From Glaciimonas sp. PCH181 (lineage in GTDB: Bacteria; Pseudomonadota; Gammaproteobacteria; Burkholderiales; Burkholderiaceae_D): 64,000 nt of DNA. The position numbers and the translations under genes are program-made. The notes under the pieces are model-generated. The model made no database searches and was not told the origin of the DNA. It saw only the letters and a list, made by a program, of their open reading frames with translations. The DNA is taken from contig NZ_PYFP01000001.1 of NCBI RefSeq assembly GCF_003056055.1, forward strand, positions 62,001 to 126,000. The letters run 5' to 3'. Positions 9,437-17,577 of this stretch are shown in pieces. Position 1 is the stretch's first letter. Each line of letters begins with the position of its first letter.

Positions 9437-9797
9437 TTAAAAGCATTTGGCAGCAGCTTTATCGTGACGTTTTTGTCTCAGGATATCGCGCTCGCGCCTG
9501 TGCTGATCAACTGCTTGCCGCAGCGCGTAAGGTTCGTCGCGAAACATCACAAACACTTTATTGAAATGCATGGTGTGCAGGGTTTGCCGCAAGCAGTCTT
9601 GATGCGATGGATAATGCCCCGCCAAACTTGTCGTACCAGCGCCGAATCGTTTCATCGCTGACGGCAACCTTGCGCTCGAACAACAACTTTTTGCCATCAC
9701 GTTGGTGCAACCGAAATCGAAAATGCCAGCGCGGCACAACTGCCGGTACGGCCAAAAAGCGGCGAGCGGGATAGAGCGATTTCGATTTCGTTATCAC
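9437..9797 (-). mobile_element. Degenerate IS6-family transposase remnant
   Basis: On the minus strand two overlapping frames carry pieces of an IS6/IS26-type transposase. The upstream frame (from 9797) has FRFRLHQRDGKKLLFE and VSDETIRRWYDKFG, matching the N-terminal helix-turn-helix region. The downstream frame (to 9437) has NKVFVMFRDEPYALRQAVDQ and DILRQKRHDKAAAKCF, matching the start of the catalytic domain. A frameshift separates them, the first catalytic aspartate (normally HLDEVF) reads HFNKVF, and the C-terminal part with the remaining DDE residues is gone. No terminal inverted repeats were found. It is dead, and lies in the 1.3-kb gap separating the DUF1302 gene from the rest of its set. 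Confidence 0.75.
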
Positions 9798-10386
9798 GTG
9801 ATTTTACCCAGCAGGCTCGGCAACGTCACAGATACGTGAAAAATACGTTGCTGATCTGGCTGGGAGGTAAATTGCAGCAGGCTATGCGATCTTCTAAGCC
9901 TCCATGACAGCGGCAGTCAGGGACATCTCAGGAAGGTTATTGCTTCCATGGCCACAAATAAATGGCGATCACTTTGTTGCATTTTGCGCTCTTTCATATT
10001 GAGCTTTTATCACTCGTGAATTTTCAAACGGACGCTCATATTTTCATTCGCGCGGCCAGCGAAGTGCGTCAAGTTCGTGCGTCACTGTGCGTCGAAAATG
10101 ATCTTGATGCGAAATTGATCTCTGGTGTTTGCCATACGATACTTATTGCTAGACATAGCACTTTGGTGCCGCAACAGATCATAAAAAATGCGTCTATTTA
10201 GGTAAGTCAGAGCCTGCGTTTGAAAGACAGTTATTTTAATTCGGAACGCCTGCGAGCGATTGGCGAACGCCGATTGGATGTCCCGGATTTAGGAAGGAAT
10301 TTTGGTAGTGGCCTGCATTTGAAACTGGGCTGAGCTGAGATGCTGGAGCATGCTTGATCATTCATAAAATTTGGGGATAGTTAGAA
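9798..10386. other. Intergenic stretch, no gene recognised
   Basis: About 590 bp between the transposase remnant and the DUF1302 gene. A 79-codon open frame at 9962-10201 has no recognisable motif and no good ribosome-binding site. The promoter of the DUF1302 gene is probably here, but no clear -35/-10 pair stood out. It may be further decayed mobile-element DNA. Confidence 0.4.
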
Positions 10387-12207
10387 ATGAAAAAAACAAT
10401 GATTCAGATAGTCGGAGCTGGCGCTTGCCTGATGTTTGTCTACGGACAAGCACAGGCAGACGAATCCGACTCATTACTAAAGGACATAGACTACTCGCTA
10501 ACGTCTAATGTGACAGCCGGGATCGGTGTGCGGACCAAGAGTCCGAGTTGTACGTTAACCGGGGACCCTAATGCCAACGGCTGCGGCAGTTCAGCCAACA
10601 CCGCCCAGTGGGCGAACGGCGACAACGGCGATCTGAATTACAAAAAAGGACAGCCCTACACCGCCTATGCCAGTTTCACCAGCGAACTGCTCATGACGAT
10701 GCCATCGCAGGGATACAAATTTCTGATCCGCGGCACCGGCATGTATGACTTCGCGGCCGACCACACGCAGCGCACGCCGCTGGCGTCGGACGCCAAGAGT
10801 CAGGCAGTCGATAGCCTTCAATTGCTCGACTTCTGGGCCGAGAAGGACTTTTCTATTGGCAACCAGAACGCTCATTTCCGACTGGGTAATCAGGTCATCA
10901 ACTGGGGCGAAAGCTATTTTGCTTCGGGCGGCATTAATGCCACCAATTCGCTCGACATCCAGAAACTGTTTGTTCCGGGAACCCAGCTTAAGCAGGCCTT
11001 ACTGCCAGCGCCGATGCTCGCGTTTGCCAGCAGTCTGCCGGGCGGCTTTTCCACAGAGGCCTACTACCAATTCCAATGGAATGGCAACAAGTACCCGCCG
11101 GTCGGTACTTACTGGTCGGGTTCGAACACCTTCGGGCGTGGCGCAAGTCCTGCCTCAATCAATTCGCAGAACTTCAACGTCGCTAGTATTGATGCCGGCA
11201 CTATCGCCGGACCGAATAGCAACAACGCTCAGTTTCTGAATGGTGTTAACCAGAATTTGCTCGCCGGGGTGTATGCCGGTCCGCCGAACAATGCAGTCGG
11301 TGGCGCTTATACCACGGTGCTGCCGGGCAACAGGCCGCAGATCGGGTTGAAGCTCGGATACAAGCCGCCAGGGGCTGACATCAACTTCGGTTTCTACTAC
11401 GAGAATTACACCGACAAGTCGCCGGTGTTGTCTTTCTTGTCGAACGGTGTGTCGCAATGGTCTTACTTGCAAAATCGTAGTTTGTTCGGCGTCAGCACCA
11501 ATTTCGCGCTGGGCGAATGGGCTATCGGTTCCGAGTTGTCGTACCGGCCGCACGATGCAGTGGCGATGTCTGGATGCTACGGCGCCGGTGGACTACCTGA
11601 TGCGAATACCAATGCACCGGCCGGACTCAACTGCGCGGCCTATAAGGATTTCCATAAGATCCAGTTCGACATCAATGGCCAGTTGAACATGACGAAGACC
11701 TCACAACCTTTGCTCAAGCTAATCGGCGCGGATCTTGGCGTACTGACGACAGAACTGACGGTGATCAGATATCCTGGCGTCAATGCGAACACCCAATATA
11801 ACAGTACCGTGAATGGGCAGCAGGTGTATCAAATAGCCGCTGCAGGATATGGCGCCTGGTTGAACAACAATTCCGGCACTGGTTATCCGATTGCCGCGGC
11901 GCAGGGTACGTCGAACTCAGTGGGACTCACAATTGACTTCAATGCGACCTATGACGGCACTCTGATTCCGGGCTGGCAAGTGACGCCGGGTGTTACGTTC
12001 TATGATGCGGTCTCTGGCTACACGCCGACCTTCTCTGCTAACTATGAGTCGGGTGCCAAATCGGCCAACTTCTACGTTCTGTTCAACCAGAATCCGCTGA
12101 AGTGGCAGGGCGGTATCAACTTTACGGCGTACTGGGGTGGTAATGCAGTGTCGCAGCCGTTTTCCGACCGCAATGTCATCGGCGCATTCGTGACACGCAA
12201 TTTTTAA
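10387..12207 (+). CDS. DUF1302 outer-membrane protein
   Basis: A 606-residue protein with a signal peptide (cleavage near AQA-DESD, residue 24). Its sequence is rich in alternating aromatic/polar strands and glycine/asparagine loops, and it ends in GAFVTRNF; a terminal phenylalanine is typical of outer-membrane beta barrels. Conserved DUF1302 segments include NVTAGIGVRT, FRLGNQVINWGESYFASGGIN and LGEWAIGSELSYRP. Family members lie beside DUF1329, MMPL and YCF48 genes in catabolic regions and probably form the outer-membrane element for a hydrophobic substrate. Here it is separated from its partners by the TIM-barrel gene and a dead IS. An internal cysteine pair (SCTLTGDPNANGC) may form a disulfide loop. 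Confidence 0.87.
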   Translation: MKKTMIQIVGAGACLMFVYGQAQADESDSLLKDIDYSLTSNVTAGIGVRTKSPSCTLTGDPNANGCGSSANTAQWANGDNGDLNYKKGQPYTAYASFTSELLMTMPSQGYKFLIRGTGMYDFAADHTQRTPLASDAKSQAVDSLQLLDFWAEKDFSIGNQNAHFRLGNQVINWGESYFASGGINATNSLDIQKLFVPGTQLKQALLPAPMLAFASSLPGGFSTEAYYQFQWNGNKYPPVGTYWSGSNTFGRGASPASINSQNFNVASIDAGTIAGPNSNNAQFLNGVNQNLLAGVYAGPPNNAVGGAYTTVLPGNRPQIGLKLGYKPPGADINFGFYYENYTDKSPVLSFLSNGVSQWSYLQNRSLFGVSTNFALGEWAIGSELSYRPHDAVAMSGCYGAGGLPDANTNAPAGLNCAAYKDFHKIQFDINGQLNMTKTSQPLLKLIGADLGVLTTELTVIRYPGVNANTQYNSTVNGQQVYQIAAAGYGAWLNNNSGTGYPIAAAQGTSNSVGLTIDFNATYDGTLIPGWQVTPGVTFYDAVSGYTPTFSANYESGAKSANFYVLFNQNPLKWQGGINFTAYWGGNAVSQPFSDRNVIGAFVTRNF

Positions 12208-12329
12208 AGACGGTAACGGTGAGCTGATATCCGATGGAAGGGCAGGGGTATAAGGTTTTTTGCTCCTGTTTTACCTTCACTGTGGATGGATGTTAGTTGC
12301 ACTGGGTCTAACTGGAACGTTTCGCCGTA

Positions 12330-12410
12330 CTGAACGGTGCTCTTTCTTTCTCCTCCTCCACCACTCATCTTGTGGGGGATTTTCAACCCGCTTTCGAGCG
12401 GGTTTTTTTT
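12330..12410 (+). ncRNA. Candidate anti-Shine-Dalgarno small RNA, copy 1
   Basis: The CU-rich run CTCCTCCTCCACCAC at 12350-12364 contains CCUCC, the complement of the Shine-Dalgarno sequence. It can pair with GTGGGGGA at 12371-12378 to form a hairpin, and lies 20 bp before a strong UUCG-capped terminator. That layout is seen in regulatory small RNAs of the anti-SD (CcsR-like) type. I could not define a promoter, so the 5' end is a guess. It could also be just the 3' UTR of the DUF1302 transcript. See the second copy near 12.74 kb. Confidence 0.45.
12385..12410 (+). terminator. Rho-independent terminator with UUCG loop
   Basis: AACCCGCT and AGCGGGTT form a perfect 8-bp stem around TTCG, followed by a run of T to 12410. 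It ends either the DUF1302 transcript or the candidate small RNA. Confidence 0.9.
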
Positions 12411-12625
12411 ATTCCAGCTAAGTGCTCCGATGCCTCACCGGCAGGTAGCGGCATGGTCTGCTCACTTTTTATTTCGGAGGACCCGCTGGAATACAAGTTG
12501 TGTGCCACCGTCTCCTTCACGAATACAGAAGCCCTTGATGTCAGGACGGTTAATACTAGAGCTGATTCGTTAAATGCGGGGCCACTTTTCAGATGAAACT
12601 GCGCTTTGGAAATCATCGCCTGTAT

Positions 12626-12677
12626 GACAAATGAAAAAGCCTTGTGGTTAAATCAGTCTGAGACTTTTTCATTTGTC
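12626..12677. repeat. Perfect 14-bp inverted repeat
   Basis: GACAAATGAAAAAG at 12626-12639 and its exact reverse complement at 12664-12677 flank a 24-bp loop. The right arm is not followed by a T-run, so it is not an ordinary terminator, though a transcript would fold strongly. It separates the two candidate small RNAs. Confidence 0.7.
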
Positions 12678-12712
12678 GATGTAAGAAATTGTAAATAGAA
12701 GTTGTTGAAGGG

Positions 12713-12769
12713 ATGAGCCTTGATATATTAAATACGTCTCCTCCAACACCTCCTAAGGATTGGATTTAG
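12713..12769 (+). CDS. Possible 18-residue peptide ORF
   Basis: ATG at 12713 opens a frame encoding MSLDILNTSPPTPPKDWI, and its TAG overlaps the first bases of the terminator stem. GAAGGG lies directly against the ATG, too close for normal initiation. The proline-rich middle follows from the CCT/CCA-rich anti-SD motifs, so the frame may be accidental within a small RNA. It is recorded because it ends exactly at a terminator, as leader-peptide and dual-function RNA genes do. No homolog is recognised. Confidence 0.2.
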   Translation: MSLDILNTSPPTPPKDWI

Positions 12770-12802
12770 CCCGCTACCGAAAGGTACTGCGGGCTTTTTT
12801 TT
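12728..12802 (+). ncRNA. Candidate anti-Shine-Dalgarno small RNA, copy 2
   Basis: TCTCCTCC at 12737-12744 and ACCTCCT at 12748-12754, the latter identical to part of the 16S rRNA anti-SD tail, lie just before a strong terminator. The arrangement repeats that of copy 1 about 390 bp upstream: pyrimidine-rich CCUCC motifs, a short purine-rich pairing segment (GGATTGGA), then a GC-rich terminator. A weak promoter (TTGAAG at 12705, TTAAAT at 12728, 17-bp spacer) would start transcription near 12740. An 18-codon ORF overlaps it. Confidence 0.45.
12768..12802 (+). terminator. Rho-independent terminator
   Basis: AGCCCGC at 12768-12774 pairs perfectly with GCGGGCT at 12789-12795. The inner TACC/GGTA pairs close a GAAA loop, and a T-run follows. 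Confidence 0.9.
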
Positions 12803-12957
12803 AGATCAAGTAATCCCGCATTAATGACGAGTGCGGTAGCAATCTTCTTGCGCTTTTTTTGCGGAGTTTGCTACCGGATTCTTGTTGCGTATAGGCCGCC
12901 TGTGAAAGCGCAATCGATCTCCCGGCGTCTTAAGTCCCTCTTTCGCTAATTGCTCTG

Positions 12958-13353
12958 TTACAGCATCGCGTCGATAAGTAACTCGGATGATAACAAGCGA
13001 ATTCTGCGGTCAACAAAATATCCTCCTGCTTCTGTATAGCGTAAAAAGTAGCGTTCGCAAGCCAGGCATTTCGCAACTATGCAACGGTTGTATGGAAAAT
13101 AGCGTGGCGCAATGGGTGCATCTGGCGAGTCGTAGCGAGTGCCTGAAGGATGGAACTCGACGAATGTCGGTTCTACAAAAGGATCTTCGAGTAAGGTGCC
13201 AACCTCTTGAAAATTGGACTCAACTAAGGATAATGGAACACTCTCCCAGCTTACTAAAGGGACGGAAGAACATGTGCACCCGGCGCTAATGTGAGCAGAT
13301 TCTTTAGCCAAAGCGGCCAGAGTTGAAAAATCCAGTTTTGGTAATTCTGTCAT
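12958..13353 (-). CDS. Hypothetical protein with CxxC pair
   Basis: A 131-residue protein, not secreted and without membrane segments. It has an early CTC, a central FHPSGTRYDSPDAPIAPRYFPYNRC, then CLACERYFLRYTEAGGYFVD and RIRLL near the end. The CxxC spacing suggests a zinc or redox site. The pattern resembles a conserved hypothetical protein of Burkholderiales that I recognise but whose function I do not know. The Shine-Dalgarno is weak (AGG upstream of ATG at 13353). It stands alone, convergent with the small-RNA region and divergent from the LysR gene. Confidence 0.65.
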   Translation of the reverse strand: MTELPKLDFSTLAALAKESAHISAGCTCSSVPLVSWESVPLSLVESNFQEVGTLLEDPFVEPTFVEFHPSGTRYDSPDAPIAPRYFPYNRCIVAKCLACERYFLRYTEAGGYFVDRRIRLLSSELLIDAML

Positions 13354-13797
13354 AGATAAAACCTATTTTTCAATTGAAATTGGAGGGATGCTAGATTCAG
13401 TTCGAATACTACCAATAATATCTTTCGACGCTGAAGAAATTGGTGTCGGACAATATGGCGGAACCTCCGATATGCGAAATCATCAGCGTGACGACGGTCG
13501 CGATGGCTTGAAGTAGTCCGCGCGACGATCTTTGGATAGACGAGGCCACCGCCGCGCTGCTCCTGACCCGGCAGGACTCATCCTTACCATTCATAAATAC
13601 TCTATTATCTTTCCCATTACAGGTTCTTGTTACGTGAAGCGCAAGGGCTGCCGATAGTTCTCGTGTAGTTTTTATGTGCCAGTGCAGAAGTATCCAGATC
13701 CCTGATGGAAACGACAAATTAATCGATATATCATCACATCCTTTACGTGTCCGACAATGGTTAATCCCGGCGAGACATGCAGGAAACGGAGGTCACC
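13354..13797. other. Intergenic region between hypothetical protein and LysR
   Basis: About 440 bp, presumably carrying divergent promoters. The palindrome GATATATC occurs near 13723-13731 and resembles the inverted repeat upstream of the reductase gene at 14892. A 102-codon minus-strand frame here has no supporting features. Confidence 0.4.
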
Positions 13798-14682
13798 GTG
13801 ACATTGCAGCAGCTTGAAACTTTTTTCTGGGTAGTCAACCTTGGCAGCTTCGCGGCGGCGGCTGAGCGACTGTATGCGACCCAGTCAACTATATCGATGC
13901 GGGTACGAGAGTTGGAAAAGAGCCTCGGTGTCGAGTTGTTCGACCGCACTCATCGAACCGCACAGTTGACGCCTAAGGGTCGCGAATTGATGGATTACGC
14001 TGGCCGTATCCTCGACCTTTCGACGGAGCTGGAGCATCGAATCTCTGCGCCGGAAGCAGTGTCCGGTTCAGTCCGATTCGGCGTGGCGGAGGTCGTCACA
14101 ACGACGTGGTTGCCTGAATTGATCAAGCTTATTGCTACACGCTATCCAAACGTCCGACTCGAAATTGAAGAGGCGTTGACTAGCGAACTTATGGATGATC
14201 TTCATGAGGGGCAATTGGAACTCGTGCTCGCACCGGGACATACACGGATACGAAATTTCTCTACGATATCGCTCGGCACGATCGCTTTCGCGTGGATGGC
14301 GAGCCCTGCGCTGAAAGTCGAGAAGCGCACCTATCGACCATCTGAATTGGCATTGTGGCCGGTCATCGGTCTTCAGTCCAAGTCATTTCATTACTCGGCG
14401 ATTGAAGATTGGTTTCAACGCGACCATGTTCGGTGCCGGTATCTTGCACGCTGCAAGAGCCTTGCCGTTGCCGCATCAATGACGATTGCCGGGATGGGTG
14501 TTTCCTTTTTGCCGGTGCGTAGCTATAAGGACGAACTGACACAAGGAAAACTCGAGATCATCGATGTCGAGTTGCCGCTTCCGCCGGTCGAGTTCATTGC
14601 TGCGTTTCCGTTTGGACATTCATATTCGCTTGCCCGTGCTGTGGCTGAGCTGGCGCAAGAGGTCAGCGACTTCGATAAATAG
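13798..14682 (+). CDS. LysR-family transcriptional regulator
   Basis: The N-terminal winged helix-turn-helix reads LQQLETFFWVVNLGSFAAAA then STISMRVRELEKSLGVELFD, followed by an effector-binding domain from about residue 85. The GTG at 13798 is preferred over ATG at 13777 because GGAGG lies 5 bp before it; this gives 294 residues, normal for the family. It stands 354 bp upstream of, and in the same direction as, the reductase and Rieske oxygenase genes, and probably controls them in response to substrate. The substrate-binding half gives no specific ligand clue. Confidence 0.9.
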   Translation: MTLQQLETFFWVVNLGSFAAAAERLYATQSTISMRVRELEKSLGVELFDRTHRTAQLTPKGRELMDYAGRILDLSTELEHRISAPEAVSGSVRFGVAEVVTTTWLPELIKLIATRYPNVRLEIEEALTSELMDDLHEGQLELVLAPGHTRIRNFSTISLGTIAFAWMASPALKVEKRTYRPSELALWPVIGLQSKSFHYSAIEDWFQRDHVRCRYLARCKSLAVAASMTIAGMGVSFLPVRSYKDELTQGKLEIIDVELPLPPVEFIAAFPFGHSYSLARAVAELAQEVSDFDK

Positions 14683-14891
14683 TTCTCCTGAATTCATTGC
14701 TGCGAAGTAAATCGGGCGATTCAGCGCAATTGCCCCCATCCGTATCCCCCCGTCTGCTGCGTTGCAATGACGTCCGGCACATAAAAAAATCCATTCCGAA
14801 ACATAGCGAGACAGTAGCCGAAAGCAAGGTCGGCTTAGGCGAATAGGCGATTTGAAATGCTGCAAAGCAGCGCCGACTGTTCAAGAAAATT

Positions 14892-14915
14892 GATATAAAA
14901 AGGCGTAAATATATC
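14892..14915. promoter_or_regulatory. Candidate LysR binding site
   Basis: GATATA and TATATC form an interrupted palindrome with a 12-bp centre, upstream of the reductase gene in an AT-rich stretch. LysR regulators bind similar T-N11-A dyads. A related GATATATC occurs upstream of the LysR gene. The 354-bp gap holds no other recognised element. Confidence 0.35.
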
Positions 14916-15036
14916 GTTTTACTTCTCTATTACTGCGACCTACACTTCTTTCGAAGCAACGGGAAGATCAGAGGACGTGAGCAAATTTCTGCTCAAAATA
15001 TCCCGGAAATATTCGATCCCGCACACGGAGGAAGAC

Positions 15037-16062
15037 ATGAGTTCACACGTAATGAGCGAGGAGACGCTTGCGCGTCCACAGCCCAAAACCCAATCAAAAA
15101 TTAACGTGCTTTTGCGTGCGATAACGCATCTGGCGGAAAACATTTCTAGTTTTGAGTTTGTCGCTGGCGAAGGAAATATGCTTCCTGTTTTTTCCGCCGG
15201 GTCGCATATCGATGTCCATTTGCCGAATGGGATCATCCGCCAGTATTCGTTGTGCAATGACGCTTCAGAGCAGCATCGGTACGTGGTCGCGGTGCTACGC
15301 GATGCGCATGGCCGCGGAGGGTCGAAGGCGATGCATGATGCGCTTAGGGTCGGTGCTCAAGTCACCATTTCGGTTCCACGCAATCACTTTGCACTAGCCA
15401 ACGGCGTATCAAAACACGTTTTTATAGCAGGCGGCATTGGCATCACGCCGATCATGTCTATGATTGCGCAAGCGCGCGCCCAGCAGCATGATTTTCATCT
15501 GTACTACTGTGCTCGCTCGCCTCAACGTACGGCGTTTCTTGCTGAATTGGCGCCGCTGATCGCAAGTGGCTACGTGACACTACATTACGACGGCGGCGAG
15601 CTTTCAAATAGCTTAGACCTAAAAGCCGCGCTTCGTAATTATGACCCCGGTACACACTTGTACTACTGTGGCCCTGCGGGCCTTCTTAATGCAGTGGAAG
15701 CTGCGAGTGCTCACTGGCCAGCGCAAGCGTTACATTGCGAACGCTTTTCCGGACCGGCAATGCCAGCAGCAGTGTTGAGTTGTGTGCCGGAAGCGCCTGA
15801 AATGTCATTCGACATAGAGTTGGCCAGAGCCGGTAAGCGCTTTACGGTAAAGCCGGGCCAGACCATCGTCGACGTTCTCAAAGCGAATGGTATTGAAGTT
15901 GATGTCTCTTGCAAGCGCGGTTATTGCGGGACATGCATGACGCGCTATCTATCTGGTAAACCACACCATCGCGATTCCGTTCTAGATGAAGAAGATCGCG
16001 AAGAATTCGTGATGATCTGCTGCAGCCGCGCTAAAACAGAAACGCTGGTTCTCGATCTTTAG
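15037..16062 (+). CDS. VanB-like oxygenase reductase (FMN/NAD, 2Fe-2S)
   Basis: A 341-residue electron-transfer protein of the phthalate-dioxygenase-reductase/VanB type. An N-terminal flavin domain (RQYSLCND) is followed by an NAD-binding domain (FIAGGIGITPIMSM, then HLYYCGPAGLL) and a C-terminal plant-type ferredoxin with CKRGYCGTC and a later cysteine in MICCSR. It passes electrons from NAD(P)H to a Rieske oxygenase, here the next gene 60 bp downstream. GGAGG 5 bp before ATG 15037 supports this start over the longer GTG 14977 frame. Gene order reductase-oxygenase is reversed compared with the usual vanAB. Confidence 0.88.
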   Translation: MSSHVMSEETLARPQPKTQSKINVLLRAITHLAENISSFEFVAGEGNMLPVFSAGSHIDVHLPNGIIRQYSLCNDASEQHRYVVAVLRDAHGRGGSKAMHDALRVGAQVTISVPRNHFALANGVSKHVFIAGGIGITPIMSMIAQARAQQHDFHLYYCARSPQRTAFLAELAPLIASGYVTLHYDGGELSNSLDLKAALRNYDPGTHLYYCGPAGLLNAVEAASAHWPAQALHCERFSGPAMPAAVLSCVPEAPEMSFDIELARAGKRFTVKPGQTIVDVLKANGIEVDVSCKRGYCGTCMTRYLSGKPHHRDSVLDEEDREEFVMICCSRAKTETLVLDL

Positions 16063-16122
16063 CCGCACCGGCCATCGTGTAACAAACCTCATTCGACACA
16101 ACAAACAGGAGACGACGCCATT

Positions 16123-17238
16123 ATGAGTAAATTCGAATATGTTAAAGATTGCTGGTATCCGATAGGTTTTTCGGCAGAATTTCCAGAAGGAAAGCTGCAG
16201 GGACACAAAATCGCGAATCAACCAATCGTAATGTGGCGCTCAGACAAAGGCGAGGTTGTCGCTTTCGATGACCGCTGCTGCCATAAACGTTTTCCGCTGT
16301 CGGAAAGTAAGCTGCTCGACAGTGGGCGATTAGAGTGTGCTTATCACGGACTGTGTTATGACACGAGCGGCAAGTGCATTGCGATACCTTCGCAGCCGGA
16401 TAAGGCCATTCCACCGCAGGTAAGGCTCAGTGTTATCCCGGTCACGGAACAGGATGGTGTGGTCTGGGTCTGGCCAGGAAAACCGGAAAATGCGCATAGA
16501 TTGTCACCACCACGCACGCCGGAAATCGTCGACAGTACCAACCTGTCTATCGGCTCTCCCGAGCCGTTGCGCGTACCGGCAAACTATCTGCTTTTAATCG
16601 AGAACCTACTCGACATTACGCACTTCTATCCTTTACATGACGGCAATATCGGTGACAAGGAAAATAGCCGGATACCTGCTGAGTTTGAAGAGGGTGAAAG
16701 TGAAGGGCAGACGTATGTCAAAACGACGCGCCGCGTCGACCACTACCGCCAGCCGCCTTACTTGAAAGAATGGTTTCTATATGACGATGTAGAGCGCATC
16801 CATACGCATTGCATGGTAAGTCCTGGCTTAACACGCGTCGTGATGCGGGTAGCGCCTCCTGGAAAACTCGGCACCGAGGAGGAACGCGGCTACACGTTGT
16901 TGCATCTGCATATGCCTGTCGATGAACGTAATCTGATATGGCGCTGGTCGGTGTCGTGCAAGGACTGGCACAGAACATTGAGCGATCCAAACATGCCCAC
17001 CGCGAAGAAGGTCGCAGAGATGTTCCCGGAGGTTGTCGCGCAAGATCAATGGGCGTTGGAGCGTCAGCAGAAAATGATGGAGTATCCAGACAATGGATAT
17101 TCCGAACTTTTCCTCAAAACTGACAAGGCGTTACGCCGCGCCCGTCAGATCCTAATGGCGTTGCAGCGCAAAGAACGCGAGCCTCAAATGACAGAGGTGG
17201 AGCGCGCCAAGGTGCTTGACCTGGATGCAAATACCTAA
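16123..17238 (+). CDS. Rieske non-heme iron oxygenase, VanA-like
   Basis: A 371-residue oxygenase subunit. The Rieske cluster motif is C52-x-H54 with 17 residues to C72-x2-H75 (CAYHG). The mononuclear iron site is in LLDITHFYPLHDGN, with the expected aspartate and two histidines. Related enzymes demethylate vanillate and other methoxy-aromatics, hydroxylate aromatics, or demethylate quaternary amines; the substrate here is unknown. GGAG upstream supports the start. With the reductase it makes a two-component system. Its place just ahead of a short-chain-acid transporter, CoA-transferase and crotonase is unusual for vanillate degradation. Confidence 0.88.
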   Translation: MSKFEYVKDCWYPIGFSAEFPEGKLQGHKIANQPIVMWRSDKGEVVAFDDRCCHKRFPLSESKLLDSGRLECAYHGLCYDTSGKCIAIPSQPDKAIPPQVRLSVIPVTEQDGVVWVWPGKPENAHRLSPPRTPEIVDSTNLSIGSPEPLRVPANYLLLIENLLDITHFYPLHDGNIGDKENSRIPAEFEEGESEGQTYVKTTRRVDHYRQPPYLKEWFLYDDVERIHTHCMVSPGLTRVVMRVAPPGKLGTEEERGYTLLHLHMPVDERNLIWRWSVSCKDWHRTLSDPNMPTAKKVAEMFPEVVAQDQWALERQQKMMEYPDNGYSELFLKTDKALRRARQILMALQRKEREPQMTEVERAKVLDLDANT

Positions 17239-17577
17239 AATTTGGGGTCGACGCTGTTCCTCCGTGCTCGACCCAAATGACAAGCAAAATAGTTGGCATT
17301 CAGTAGAAGGATTTCTTATAAATCATTCGATAGTAAAAACAGGAAAAGTCTATCGATGCAGGGCGCGAGGCGTAACGCGTTGATCCTTGCGTTGATCCTT
17401 GGACCGTGGCTTCAGATTTCGCGGTGTTTGCCGAGGGGCAACGCTCAGCACATCTGGCAGCGGTTGCCGGCATAACATGAATGGACAAGTGAAGTGGTAG
17501 GACAGGATTGATGGACACAGCGAAAGTTGATCCGATTCCCAAATTATAACTACTCGGCTTAAGCCTGGAGACAAATC
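17239..17577. other. Intergenic stretch
   Basis: About 340 bp between the Rieske gene and the AtoE-type gene. No convincing gene or terminator is seen. A short direct repeat of TTGATCCTTG occurs near 17380-17400. A separate promoter for the transporter-CoA-transferase-crotonase block may lie here. Confidence 0.35.

Noticed and set aside
9962..10201. 79-codon plus-strand frame upstream of DUF1302
   Set aside because: No homology recognised, no ribosome-binding site, in a decayed region.
12337..12573. 78-codon frame starting MLFLSPPPPLILWG
   Set aside because: Runs through the terminator at 12385-12410; the proline codons come from the anti-SD motif.
13409..13717. 102-codon minus-strand frame
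   Set aside because: No ribosome-binding site and no recognisable motif; lies in a promoter gap.
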